Below the pieces are notes generated by a model. The model saw only the letters and a program-made list of their open reading frames with translations. It was not told where the DNA came from and did not search any database. 64,000 nucleotides of DNA from Isosphaera sp. (GTDB lineage Bacteria > Planctomycetota > Planctomycetia > Gemmatales > Gemmataceae): assembly GCA_013822345.1 (NCBI GenBank), contig PNKH01000015.1, positions 25,956 to 89,955 of the forward strand, read 5' to 3'. The translations under genes were made by a program, and so were the position numbers. Shown here one piece after another: positions 45,251 to 53,861 of this stretch; the stretch's first letter is position 1; each line of letters starts with the position of its first letter.

Positions 45251-46330
45251 TCAGAGGCGGACGCGGTCGCCCATGCGGTCCTTGACGGCCTGCTTCATGT
45301 CGGCCGACGCCGGGGAGCCGGTGAGGTCGAGGCGGTTGAGGCCGTCGGCGAGCGGGGAGGCGTCGAGCAGCTGCCGTAGGGCGTCGTCCCCGACCAGGCA
45401 GTACGAGACGTCCAGCACCTTCAGCCCGGCCAAGTGCGGCGAGGCGAACAGGGCGGCCGCCCCGGCGTTCCCGAGCGGGTTGCTCCACAGCCGGAGGACA
45501 CGCAGGTCGGAGAACGCCGGGGCCGCCAGCGGCTCGACCCGGTCGGCGCCCAGCCTGTTCCGGCTCAAGTCCAGAACGCGGAGCCCGACCGTCCCCGGCC
45601 CCGCCAGCCCGCGCAAGCCCTGGTCGCGAGGTACGGAGGCGTCCAGTTCGAGGGTGTGGAGCCGCGGGCCGCCGTCGGCCCGCAGGGCGTCGAACAGCAC
45701 CCGGCCGACGGAGTGCTTGTGGCGCGCGAGCGTCAGGGCCGACAACTCCCCGAACCGCGGGGACTCGGTCAGGGCGGTCATCCCGCCGGACGAGACGGCG
45801 TTGTCGAACAGGGCGAGTTCCCGCAGCGGGGCGGCGAGCCCGTCGAGTAGCCCCCGGACGTGCTCCGACCCGACCGCCCCGTACTGGAGCGTGAACCCGG
45901 TCAGGTGTTCCCGCCGCGGGCACCGGGCGAACACGTCCGCGGCCGTCGCCCACCCGAACACGAGGTGCTCGACCGGGTAGCCGCCGGCCGTCTCGGCCCA
46001 CTTCGCGAACGTCGCCCGCCATTCGGAGACGTTCAGCCGCCACGGGAAGCCCCGCCGGCAGAACGGGTAGCGGTCCCACGATGCCCAGTGGACGGTGGCC
46101 GGCGCCAGCCGGCCGAACTGCGCCCCGTCCCAACTCGACTTCTCGACCAGGTCCCACCGCAGCCGGTCGGCGTCCCACTCGTCGCGCCGTGACATCGCGA
46201 TGTCGTGGCGGATGAACGCCGCCCGCTCGTCCTGCCCGTGCTCCTGCAGCCAGTCGGCGTAGACGAGCCGCGGGGTGTCGTCCCGCGGGTCCTCGCACAC
46301 CGCCCGCAGCAGCGCGTCGTGGTCGGTCAT
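45251..46330 (-). CDS. Repeat-companion LRR protein 2
   Basis: A 359-residue paralog with the same layout: N-terminal TIGR02996 domain (MTDHDALLRAVCEDPRDDTP, VYADWLQEHGQDERAAFI), the FCRRGFPWRLNV adaptor, and C-terminal leucine-rich repeats (RVLDLSRNRLGADRV, LRVLRLWSNPLGNAGAAAL, LKVLDVSYCLVGDDAL). It is the shortest of the four and its repeat region has fewer units. Separated by only 22 bases from LRR protein 1, so probably on the same transcript. Function unknown; a protein-binding surface is the likely use. Confidence 0.88.
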   Translation of the reverse strand: MTDHDALLRAVCEDPRDDTPRLVYADWLQEHGQDERAAFIRHDIAMSRRDEWDADRLRWDLVEKSSWDGAQFGRLAPATVHWASWDRYPFCRRGFPWRLNVSEWRATFAKWAETAGGYPVEHLVFGWATAADVFARCPRREHLTGFTLQYGAVGSEHVRGLLDGLAAPLRELALFDNAVSSGGMTALTESPRFGELSALTLARHKHSVGRVLFDALRADGGPRLHTLELDASVPRDQGLRGLAGPGTVGLRVLDLSRNRLGADRVEPLAAPAFSDLRVLRLWSNPLGNAGAAALFASPHLAGLKVLDVSYCLVGDDALRQLLDASPLADGLNRLDLTGSPASADMKQAVKDRMGDRVRL

Positions 46331-46350
46331 GGGTGGTTCCGGGAGGGGGC

Positions 46351-46417
46351 GGGGTCCGAGCCCGAGCGCCAGCGAGGGTCGAACCTGAACCTTCGCTGGC
46401 GCTCGGGCTCGGACCCC
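46351..46417. repeat. Family-B palindrome between LRR genes 2 and 3
   Basis: Inverted repeat with 25-bp perfect arms (46351-46375 and 46393-46417), extended by a G/T wobble. Related by core to 40680-40744 but with a different stem base pair pattern that is still complementary. Confidence 0.85.
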
Positions 46418-46424
46418 GGCCCGC

Positions 46425-47672
46425 TCACAGGAAGACGCGGTCGCCGAACCGCCGCCGCAGCCGGGCCGCCGCCGGCGGCGCGATCACGTTCCCGTGCAGG
46501 TTCAGGTGGATCAGCCCGCCCAGGTGCGGCGACCCCGTCAGCGCGTCCGCGCCCGCGTCCTCCACCAGGTTCTCGGCCAGGTCCAGGTCCACCAGGCCCG
46601 ACAGGTGCGGGCTGGCCGCCAGGGCCGCCGCCCCGTCGTCTCCGAGCCGGTTCTCCCGCAGGTCCAGTACCCGCAGTCCCGCCACCCCCGCCGACCCCGC
46701 CAGCACCCCCGCCGCGACCGCCGGCAGGTTGTTCCCGCCCAGCGACAGGCTCCGCAGCCCCGGCAGGAACCCGGCCTCCGCCACCGCCCACACCCCGTTC
46801 ACCCCCGGGTGCGTCCGCAGCAGCGACAGGCTCCGCAGGTGCGGCAGGTCCGCCCCCGCCACCGCCCGCACCCCCTCCGCCCGCAGGCTGTTGTCCCCGA
46901 GCGTCAGCTCCTCCACCGCCGACAGCGCCGGGGCCGCCAACAGCCGCGTCACGTGCTCGGCGTCGAGCCGCACCCCGGACAGGTCCAGCGCCTGAAGCTT
47001 CGGCGGGTCGGCGAGCCGCAGCAGGTGCACCACCAGCGCCCGCCCGCCGCCCCGGTCGTCCCGGCAGCTCAGCCGCGTCAGCCCCTTGAACGCCCGGCTC
47101 CGGACGATGTTCCCGGCGGTCGTGTCGGTGGTCAGCCCGGCCCCGACGTGCAGCTCCCGGAGGCGGTCGTAGTGCGGGGAGTTGAACAGCCGGTTGGCCG
47201 CGTGCCCGCTCAGCCCGGACGCCACCGACAGCCGGACCAGGTGCGACACCCACGGGCTGTCGGCGAACGCCCGGGCCTCCCGCAGCGGGGCGACCGACAG
47301 CTCCACCGCCTCCACCGGGTACTTCGCGAACAGCTCGTCGGCGTGGGCGACGAACGCCGCCGCGGTGTCCGCCTGGACGGCCGCCGGGAGCCCGCGGCGG
47401 AACGCCTCCCGGGCCCAGTCGAGGCCGTCCGGGAGCGGCGGCAGCTCCAGCATCCACCGGGCCGCGAACGACATCCGGGCCCGGTCGTGGTACCGGGCCC
47501 GGACCCACGCCGGGTCGTACTCCGGCACCCGGGCGAGCTGGACGTGGGCGCGGACGAACCCGGCCCGCCGGGCGTCCCCCGCCTCCTCCAGCGCGTCCGC
47601 GTAGACGAGCCGCAGGGTGTCGTCGTCCGGGTCGGCCAGGATCGCCTGGTACAGGGCTTCGAGGTCGGTCAT
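46425..47672 (-). CDS. Repeat-companion LRR protein 3
   Basis: A 415-residue paralog. TIGR02996 domain at the start (MTDLEALYQAILADPDDDTL, VYADALEEAGDARRAGF), then a long divergent middle section and a run of leucine-rich repeats: KLQALDLSGVRLDAEHV, VEELTLGDNSLRAEGV, LRSLSLGGNNLPAVA, LRVLDLRENRLGDDG and LVDLDLAENLVEDAG. The final RLRRRFGDRVFL is the shared family C-terminus seen in all four copies (RRKFGDRVVF, KDRMGDRVRL, RDRFGRRVSV). No membrane segment. Flanked on both sides by palindromes (46351-46417 and 47683-47748). Confidence 0.88.
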   Translation of the reverse strand: MTDLEALYQAILADPDDDTLRLVYADALEEAGDARRAGFVRAHVQLARVPEYDPAWVRARYHDRARMSFAARWMLELPPLPDGLDWAREAFRRGLPAAVQADTAAAFVAHADELFAKYPVEAVELSVAPLREARAFADSPWVSHLVRLSVASGLSGHAANRLFNSPHYDRLRELHVGAGLTTDTTAGNIVRSRAFKGLTRLSCRDDRGGGRALVVHLLRLADPPKLQALDLSGVRLDAEHVTRLLAAPALSAVEELTLGDNSLRAEGVRAVAGADLPHLRSLSLLRTHPGVNGVWAVAEAGFLPGLRSLSLGGNNLPAVAAGVLAGSAGVAGLRVLDLRENRLGDDGAAALAASPHLSGLVDLDLAENLVEDAGADALTGSPHLGGLIHLNLHGNVIAPPAAARLRRRFGDRVFL

Positions 47673-47682
47673 GGTTCCTCTC

Positions 47683-47748
47683 GGCGAGCCGGGGGGCGTG
47701 AGCGGCCGGAGGAAGGCCACCTCCGGCCGCTCACGCCCCCGGCTCGCC
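47683..47748. repeat. Palindrome between LRR genes 3 and 4
   Basis: Near-perfect inverted repeat, arms 47683-47712 and 47720-47748, with a single unpaired G in the left arm. Its sequence differs from families A and B. Confidence 0.82.
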
Positions 47749-47755
47749 CGGCACG

Positions 47756-49015
47756 TCACACGCTCACCCGCCGGCCGAACCGGTCGCGCAACGCGGCCCG
47801 GGCGGTCGCCCCGAGCGGCCGCCCGCTCCGGTCCGCCAGGTTCAGCCGGAGGAGATTCCCCAGGTACGGGGAGTCGGCCAGGGCGACCGCCCCGGCGTCG
47901 GACAGGTCGGCGTCGGCGAGGTCGAGGTCGAGCAGCCCGGCCAGCGCCCGGGAGTTCGCCACCGCCGCCGCCCCGGCGTCCCCGACCGGGTTGCCCGACA
48001 GGTTCAACACCCGCAGCCCGCGGGCCGCCGCCGACTCCGCCACCAGCTTGACCGCCACCGGCCCGAGCCGGCTCCACGACAGGTCCAGGCTCCGCACCCC
48101 GGCCAGCCCGGGGGCCTCGGTCAGGGCCCGCACCCCCGGCACCCCGGGGAACGTCCGCCCGAGGTCGAGCACCCGCAGCCCGCGGAGCGCCCGGCTCTCG
48201 GCCAGGGCCGCCACCCCCTCGGCCCGGAGCGGGTTGTCGGACAGGTCGAGGTGGCGGAGGCCGTGGAGCAGCGGCAGGGCGAACAGGTGGGCGGCGTCGT
48301 CCCCGGTGACGCGGGCCGAGGACAGGACCAGGCGGTCGAGCGACCCCGGCCCGCGGGCCGCGGCCAGGGCGTCGGCCACCAGCGCCGGCGGGACCAAGTT
48401 CGCCCGCAGTTCTAGCACCTCGAGCCGCGGGAAGGCGGCCGACCGGGCCAGCGCCTCCAGCCCGTCGGCGGTGACCGCGTCGAACTCCAGGGCGAGCTCG
48501 GTCAGGGCCGCGGCGTGGGGCGCGTCGCCGAGCCGGGCGGCGTCGTCGGCCGCGAGCCGGGCGGTCGAGAACTCGAGCCGGCGGACCCGGGACAGGTGCG
48601 GCCAGTCGGCCAGGGCGGCCACGTCGTGGCGGGTGCTGGGGTGGACCAGGAGGGCCTGGATCGGGGCGGCCTCGAACACCCCGCCGCCGCCGGCGAACAC
48701 GTCCGCGGACAGCGCCGCGCACTTCCACGGGAACCCGCGGCGGAACTCGAACGCGTTCCAGCCGAACCCGCCCGGGAGCGGCGGCAGGGTGTGGACCAGG
48801 CCGTGCCCGGCGACGGCGTCCGGGTCGGCGTGGCGGGCGGCGACGGCGGCCGGGTCGTACGCGGCGGACCGGGCCAGCGCGACCTGGGTGCGGATGAAGT
48901 GGGCCCGGTCCGGGTCCCCGTCCTCCTCGACGAGGTCGGCGAAGGCGAGGCGCGGGGTGTCCTCGTCCGGGTGGGCGCAGATGGCCCGGTACAGGGCGTC
49001 GTGCGAGCGGGTCAT
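47756..49015 (-). CDS. Repeat-companion LRR protein 4
   Basis: A 419-residue paralog, first of the four in the direction of reading. TIGR02996 domain (SHDALYRAICAHPDEDTPRL, AFADLVEEDGDPDRAHFI), an FEFRRGFPWK adaptor, and a long run of leucine-rich repeats including LRHLDLSDNPLRAEGV, RSLDLSWSRLGPVAV, LRVLNLSGNPVGDAG and LLDLDLADADLSDAG. ATG 49015 (MTRSHDAL) is preferred to TTG 49018. Upstream lies the 560-base repeat-filled gap to the kinase-FGE gene, presumably holding the promoter of the cluster. Confidence 0.87.
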   Translation of the reverse strand: MTRSHDALYRAICAHPDEDTPRLAFADLVEEDGDPDRAHFIRTQVALARSAAYDPAAVAARHADPDAVAGHGLVHTLPPLPGGFGWNAFEFRRGFPWKCAALSADVFAGGGGVFEAAPIQALLVHPSTRHDVAALADWPHLSRVRRLEFSTARLAADDAARLGDAPHAAALTELALEFDAVTADGLEALARSAAFPRLEVLELRANLVPPALVADALAAARGPGSLDRLVLSSARVTGDDAAHLFALPLLHGLRHLDLSDNPLRAEGVAALAESRALRGLRVLDLGRTFPGVPGVRALTEAPGLAGVRSLDLSWSRLGPVAVKLVAESAAARGLRVLNLSGNPVGDAGAAAVANSRALAGLLDLDLADADLSDAGAVALADSPYLGNLLRLNLADRSGRPLGATARAALRDRFGRRVSV

Positions 49016-49160
49016 CAAGTCCTTCGGGACGGCACGGTCCGGTGGGTCGACCGGCGCAGTGTACGGTGCCCGCGCCGCCGGCGCCTATCCCAGTGGCGAC
49101 TTACGGTTGGGGCGGAGGCGGCCGCCGGGCGGGGTCGGCGGCCGGGTTTCACGGCAGATC

Positions 49161-49364
49161 GCCCCCTCACCCGGCCCGCCCCGCGGGGCGCGGGGCGGGC
49201 CGACCTCTCCCCCGAGTACGGGGGAGAGGTGGGGCCTCCGGCCTCCTCGGTCGCTGGCGGGGCCGGGTGCGTGCAGAGGAGGCCAGCCACCCCCACCTCT
49301 CCCCCGTACTCGGGGGAGAGGTCGCCGGCCGTCGCGCCCCGCGACGGCCGGCGGGTGAGGGGGC
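49161..49364. repeat. Compound palindromic intergenic element
   Basis: Second copy of the element type at 7838-8005. Outer arms GCCCCCTCACCC (49161-49172) and GGGTGAGGGGGC (49353-49364) enclose several inner hairpins, including a CCTCTCCCCC/GGGGGAGAGG pair on each half. It occupies the gap 49016-49575, whose remaining bases show no gene. Confidence 0.82.
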
Positions 49365-49575
49365 GCCACCTGCCGAGCCGACCTGGAGCCGACCCCGACC
49401 CGGCCCACCCCGAACCTTCACGCCCTTTACGCCGAACCTTCGCGCCCGGCGGCGATGAGACCCGGAGGTAACCGCTCACCCGTTCCACCTTGAGGGACCG
49501 CAAACCGCGTCGTAAACTCACCTCGCTGCTCCACCGTCCCCGCCGGCTCGCCCGCCCCGGCCGGAGCCCCGCGCC

Positions 49576-51798
49576 ATGCCCCGCCTGCAAGCCCTCCTCG
49601 AGTGCGTCGGCCAGTCGTTGTGCGACAAGGGGCGGAAGGCCCTGACCGGGCAGTGGTCCTTCCCCGAGGCCCTGCCGGAGGTCGCCCGGGCGGCCCTCGA
49701 CGCCGCCCACCGCAAGCTCCCCGGGGCCGACCTGCGGCTGGCCCTCGCCGACTGCGCCGCCTGCGACGGCCGGGAGTTCGACCGCCGGGTCGGGGAGGCG
49801 ATCTCCGACCTGAGCCAGACCTACCCGGTCCCCAAGCCGGAGCTGTCCGCCTACCTGGGGGCGTTCCCGGCCGCCGTCCGCCAGGTCCTGCGCCGCCCGT
49901 CCGACCCGGCCGGGCGGACCGCCCCGGACGGGCTGTCGTTCTACAAGCCGGAGGAGCTGGCCGCGTTCCTCCCGCCCCGCCTCCCCCGGTTCCGGCCCGG
50001 GGACAACCCGCCGAACCTCGACGGCTGGACCCTCACCCGCCTCCTCGGCCTCGGGCCGTGGACCGAGGTGTGGGAGGCGACCGACCCGGGCCAGCCGGAC
50101 AACTCCCCGGCCGCCCTGAAGTTCGTCACCGACCCGGACGGGGCCCGGCGGGTCCGGGACGGGGCCGGGCTGTTCACCAAGGCGTTCGAGCTGAACGGCG
50201 TCCCCGGGGTGCTGCCGCTGCGGTCCGTGTACCTGGAGTCGGACCCGCCGTGCCTGGAGTCCCCGTTCGTCCCGGGGTACGACCTGACCGGGCTGATGCT
50301 CGACTGGAAGGGGCGGTACGACGGGCCGAAGCCGGAGGCGGCGCTGAAGCTGGTCCGGCGGCTGGCGGCGATCGTCGCCGAGGCCCACGCCCGCGGGTTC
50401 GTCCACGCCGACCTGAAGCCGGCGAACGTGCTCTTGCGGCCGACCGAGGGCGGGAAGTTCACCCTGTGGGTGGCGGACTGGGGGTGGGGCCGGATCGCCG
50501 CCGCCCGGGCCCTGGCCGACCGGGGCGCCCCGCGCGGGGAGCTGGCCCGGCTGGCCGCCCGCGGGTCCGCCACCGCCCTGTACGCGTCGCCCCAACTGGC
50601 CAAGGAGCCGCCCGCCCCGACCGACGACGTCCACGCCCTCGGGGTGGTCTGGTACCAGCTCCTCCGCCGGGACCCGGCCGCCCCGGCCCCGGTCGGGACC
50701 GAGTGGGCCGAGGAGATGCGGCCGGCCGGGGTGACCGACTCCCAGGCCCGGATCCTCCAGGCGTGCCTGAGCACCCGCCCGGACCGCCGGCCGAGGTCGG
50801 CGGCCGAACTGGTCGAGCACCTGGCGGGGGCGACGGTGGCCCCGGCCGACGGGACGGACGGGTCGAAGCTGGTGCCGCTGCGGAACCCGGGGTCGGCGGT
50901 GTACGCCCCGACCCCGGCCCCGCCGCCCCCGACGACGGCCACCGCCCGCGGGCGGGTGTACGACCCGGCGGCGGCGGCCGCCAGCGCCGCGGCGCTGTTG
51001 GCCACCCTGGGCGGCGGGCCGGTCAGCAGCAGCCCGGCGGCGGCCAGCGCCGTCGGCGGGGCCCGGCTGGTCAAGAACGGGGTCGGGATGACGTTCGTCC
51101 GGATCCCCGCCGGGACGTTCCGGATGGGGGCGCCGGACGACGAGCCGGGCCGCCGGGACCACGAGGGCCCCGCGCACGAGGTGCGGATCACCAAGCCGTT
51201 CTACCTGTCGATCACCCCGGTCACCCAGGGGCAGTACGAGGCGGTGCGGAGCAAGAACCCGAGCGCGTTCACCCGGCACCGCGGGGGCGGGCCGGATCAC
51301 CCGGTCGAGTCGGTCACCTGGGACCAGGCGAACCGGTTCTGCGAGAAGCTGACGAAGATGCCGGAGGAGGAGGCGGCCCGGCGGGTGTACCGGCTGCCGA
51401 CCGAGGCGGAGTGGGAGTACGCGTGCCGGGCCGGGACGCTGACCCCGTACAGCACCGGGGACGGGCTGGGGGCGAAGGACGCGGTGTTCGCCGGGTCGGG
51501 CGGGCGGTACGGGGGGAAGGGGACGGCCCCGGCCGGGCAGCTGGCGGCGAACCCGTGGGGCCTGCAGGACATGCACGGGAACGTGCAGGAGTGGGTGCAG
51601 GACTGGTTCGACGAGTACTACTACTGCGACAGCCCGGGGGAGAACCCGCCGGGGCCGAAGAAGGGGACGCTGCGGGTGATCCGCGGCGGGTGCTGGGCCG
51701 GCCCGGTGACCGACTGCCGCAGCGCCGCCCGCCGCGGCCACACCCCGGACTCGCCGTCGGACACGATCGGGTTCCGGGTGCTGCTCGTCGCCGGGTGA
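49576..51798 (+). CDS. Divergent kinase fused to an FGE-sulfatase-like domain
   Basis: A 740-residue protein. Residues 1-145 are helical and unrecognised (MPRLQALLECVGQSLCDKG). Residues about 150-420 are a kinase-like domain with relaxed motifs: the glycine loop is degenerate (LGLGPWTEVW), the lysine lies in AALKF, the catalytic loop reads HADLKPAN (~274) and the metal loop reads DWG (~298) instead of DFG. The catalytic aspartates remain, so activity is possible. A Pro/Ala linker leads to an FGE/SUMF1-type domain (about 500-740): PAGTFRMGAP, YRLPTEAEWEYACRAG, LQDMHGNVQEWVQDW and RRGHTPDSPSDTIGFRV. No transmembrane helix is seen. Its 3' end has a partial copy at 53162-53229. Confidence 0.85.
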   Translation: MPRLQALLECVGQSLCDKGRKALTGQWSFPEALPEVARAALDAAHRKLPGADLRLALADCAACDGREFDRRVGEAISDLSQTYPVPKPELSAYLGAFPAAVRQVLRRPSDPAGRTAPDGLSFYKPEELAAFLPPRLPRFRPGDNPPNLDGWTLTRLLGLGPWTEVWEATDPGQPDNSPAALKFVTDPDGARRVRDGAGLFTKAFELNGVPGVLPLRSVYLESDPPCLESPFVPGYDLTGLMLDWKGRYDGPKPEAALKLVRRLAAIVAEAHARGFVHADLKPANVLLRPTEGGKFTLWVADWGWGRIAAARALADRGAPRGELARLAARGSATALYASPQLAKEPPAPTDDVHALGVVWYQLLRRDPAAPAPVGTEWAEEMRPAGVTDSQARILQACLSTRPDRRPRSAAELVEHLAGATVAPADGTDGSKLVPLRNPGSAVYAPTPAPPPPTTATARGRVYDPAAAAASAAALLATLGGGPVSSSPAAASAVGGARLVKNGVGMTFVRIPAGTFRMGAPDDEPGRRDHEGPAHEVRITKPFYLSITPVTQGQYEAVRSKNPSAFTRHRGGGPDHPVESVTWDQANRFCEKLTKMPEEEAARRVYRLPTEAEWEYACRAGTLTPYSTGDGLGAKDAVFAGSGGRYGGKGTAPAGQLAANPWGLQDMHGNVQEWVQDWFDEYYYCDSPGENPPGPKKGTLRVIRGGCWAGPVTDCRSAARRGHTPDSPSDTIGFRVLLVAG
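51731..51798 (+). repeat. 68-bp direct repeat, first copy
   Basis: The last 68 bases of the kinase-FGE gene, repeated with only a few mismatches at 53162-53229. Similarity also reaches into the non-coding sequence beyond each copy (a GACGGG.CGCGCCGA block and CGGTTCGGC before the next gene start). Confidence 0.85.
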
Positions 51799-51868
51799 GT
51801 CCCCGACGGGCCGCGCCGATGTGCGAACCGATCCCGGTTCGGCAAGAAGATGCGGAGGCTTGTCGCCG

Positions 51869-53065
51869 ATGAGAACACGAGCAGCAGCCTGTACAACCCT
51901 AGTCGCCCTGTTCCTCGCCCCGCGTGGGATGGCCCAAGAACCGTGGCCGACGACGAAGCCGGCCGATGTCCGGCTCGACGCGAAGGTGCTTGCGGAGTGG
52001 GACGCCGATCTTGCCAAGGGCAAGTACGGCTACATCGACAGCATCACGATCGTCCGGCACGGCAAGATCGCCTTCGACCGCACCTACCGGCACGACTACG
52101 ACAAGATCTACGGCGAACGGGCCAAGAACCCGGGCCCGCAATTCTTCAACCAGGATCCGGCCGGGCCGTTCAACTATTTCAACCCGTTCTGGCACCCGTA
52201 TTACCGCCGCGGCGACCTGCACTACCTGGCTTCGGTCAACAAGTTCATCACCGCCGTCGTGATCGGGACCGCTGTCACGCGCAAGGAGTTTCCGGACCTT
52301 GACACGCCGGTGATGAAGTACTTCGACCCGAAGAAGGTCGAGAACCCCGACAAGCGGAAGGACAAGATCACCATCCGCCATCTGCTCACCATGACCGCCG
52401 GACTGGAGTGGCGATCGGTGATGGGGGCGCACGAGGAGATCGATACGAACGTCGAGATGGAGAACAGTTTCGACTGGGTCGCGTTCACCATCAATCGGAA
52501 GATGGCAGACGAGCCGGGCAAGGTCTTCAACTACTGCCCCGGCGCCACGATGATGCTCGCCCACATCTTCCGCAAGGCGACGGGCAAGGATCTGGAAGAG
52601 TATGCCGTCGAGCACCTGTTCAAGCCGCTGGGCATCGAGGACTACTTCTGGAAGCGTGCGCCGAACGGGCTGGTGGATGCGGAGGGCGGCCTCTACCTGC
52701 GCCCGCACGACCTGGCCAGGTTCGGCTACCTCTACCTCAAGAAAGGAGTTCGTGGCGGCAAGCAGATCGTTTCGGAGGATTGGATCAAGGAGTCGGTGAA
52801 ACCGCATGTCGATGCGAAAGTGGTCCCGGCCCAGTACGGCTACCAGTGCTTCATTTCGCCCCACAAGGCCAACGACCCCCGCCTCGCCTATGGGAGTGGG
52901 GGATTCGGCGGCCAGGGGCTGTGGGTCTTCCCGAATTGCGATGCGGTGCTGGTGGTGACGGGTTGGAACCTCCTGGAGGACAAGCCGCGGCTCGAAGTGC
53001 CGGAGGCCATGGACCGCTTCCTGCGGGCCGTGACCGACCTCCCGGCCGATGGGGCGAAAAAGTGA
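51869..53065 (+). CDS. Serine beta-lactamase-like hydrolase (exported)
   Basis: A 398-residue protein of the class C beta-lactamase/penicillin-binding family with a signal peptide (MRTRAAACTTLVALFLAPRG). The catalytic SxxK is ASVNKFITAVV at about residue 125, with HLLTMTAGLEW shortly after; late motifs are YGSGGFGGQGLWVFP in the place of the KTG triad. It is 20-25 % similar by eye to the lipoprotein hydrolase at 10572. The codon use is visibly less GC-rich at third positions than its neighbours (many AAG, GAT, ATC-poor runs), suggesting a later arrival, and it is bracketed by the 68-bp direct repeats. ATG 51869 follows GGAGG. Substrate unknown. Confidence 0.85.
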   Translation: MRTRAAACTTLVALFLAPRGMAQEPWPTTKPADVRLDAKVLAEWDADLAKGKYGYIDSITIVRHGKIAFDRTYRHDYDKIYGERAKNPGPQFFNQDPAGPFNYFNPFWHPYYRRGDLHYLASVNKFITAVVIGTAVTRKEFPDLDTPVMKYFDPKKVENPDKRKDKITIRHLLTMTAGLEWRSVMGAHEEIDTNVEMENSFDWVAFTINRKMADEPGKVFNYCPGATMMLAHIFRKATGKDLEEYAVEHLFKPLGIEDYFWKRAPNGLVDAEGGLYLRPHDLARFGYLYLKKGVRGGKQIVSEDWIKESVKPHVDAKVVPAQYGYQCFISPHKANDPRLAYGSGGFGGQGLWVFPNCDAVLVVTGWNLLEDKPRLEVPEAMDRFLRAVTDLPADGAKK

Positions 53066-53161
53066 GCGGGCCCGTGTCGGTACTCGACGAGCGAGGATGC
53101 GGCACCGTACCGGGCGGCGGACAGGGAAGCCATGTGGGTGCAAGCCGGGGCCGAACCAGCC

Positions 53162-53229
53162 GCCGCGGCCACACCCCGGACTCGCCGTCGGACACGATCG
53201 GGTTTCCGGTGCTGCTGGCTGCGGGGTGA
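53162..53229 (+). pseudogene. 3' remnant of a second FGE-domain gene
   Basis: The 68-bp segment encodes RRGHTPDSPSDTIGFPVLLAAG and a stop, almost identical to the end of the kinase-FGE gene (51731-51798). No upstream FGE coding sequence is attached, so it is an isolated C-terminal remnant left after duplication, deletion or insertion of the hydrolase gene. Confidence 0.75.
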
Positions 53230-53324
53230 GCCGGGGCGGCCGCGGCGGTCTGGGCCGCGGACCGCCCGCGACGGGTCGCGCCGACGCGCAATCCAATCCT
53301 CGGTTCGGCGGCGGAGGTGGTGCG

Positions 53325-53681
53325 ATGGGGCGAGCGGTGGCGGTCTGCCTGGTCGGACTGGTCGCGTCCGTGGCCGGGTGCCAGAAGCCCGCCGCCCCGG
53401 CCAACGACTGGTCCCAGACGACCCTATTCGGGATGTACGAGTTCGAGGTCGAGCGCCCGCCCGGCGGGCCGCTGAACCTGACCGCCCGTCGCACCGACGA
53501 CGGGGCCGGGCACGTCGATGAACTGGTGGACTACCAGATCGGCCCGCGCCGGCTGCGCGTCGTCAACGGCGACCTGGCGCTGGACGACACGAGGCGAGGC
53601 CGGGTCCAGAAGGGCGACAAGATCAGGCTGACCGCCGACGGCAGACTGTCCGTCAACGCGACCGAGCGGGCGGCGGAGTGA
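53325..53681 (+). CDS. Small lipoprotein, unknown function
   Basis: A 118-residue protein with signal peptide MGRAVAVCLVGLVASVAG and lipobox VAGC (cysteine about residue 19). The mature part is beta-rich (YEFEVERPPGG, LNLTARR, YQIGPRRLRVVNGDLALDD), suggesting a small OB- or lipocalin-like domain on the membrane surface. ATG 53325 has Shine-Dalgarno GGAGGT. A longer frame from 53049 would run through the FGE remnant and is rejected. No family recognised. Confidence 0.75.
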   Translation: MGRAVAVCLVGLVASVAGCQKPAAPANDWSQTTLFGMYEFEVERPPGGPLNLTARRTDDGAGHVDELVDYQIGPRRLRVVNGDLALDDTRRGRVQKGDKIRLTADGRLSVNATERAAE

Positions 53682-53861
53682 GGTCGCTGGATCACGTCAG
53701 CAAGGCACGCCGGACGAGGCGTGGGAGCAGGCCCCGGCCGCCTGTATGTTATCCCCGACCACAGCCCGCCGGGGCTGCTGAGCGGTGTCGTCCGGCGGCG
53801 GAGGCGGGGGTCGATCGACCTCGTGCTGTCTATCCGCGATGGGGGAGGTCGCTCCAAGCGT

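Noticed and set aside
53049..53324. Extended N-terminus for the small lipoprotein
   Set aside because: The longer frame crosses the FGE remnant and would bury the lipobox signal peptide 100 residues in; the ATG at 53325 has its own Shine-Dalgarno.
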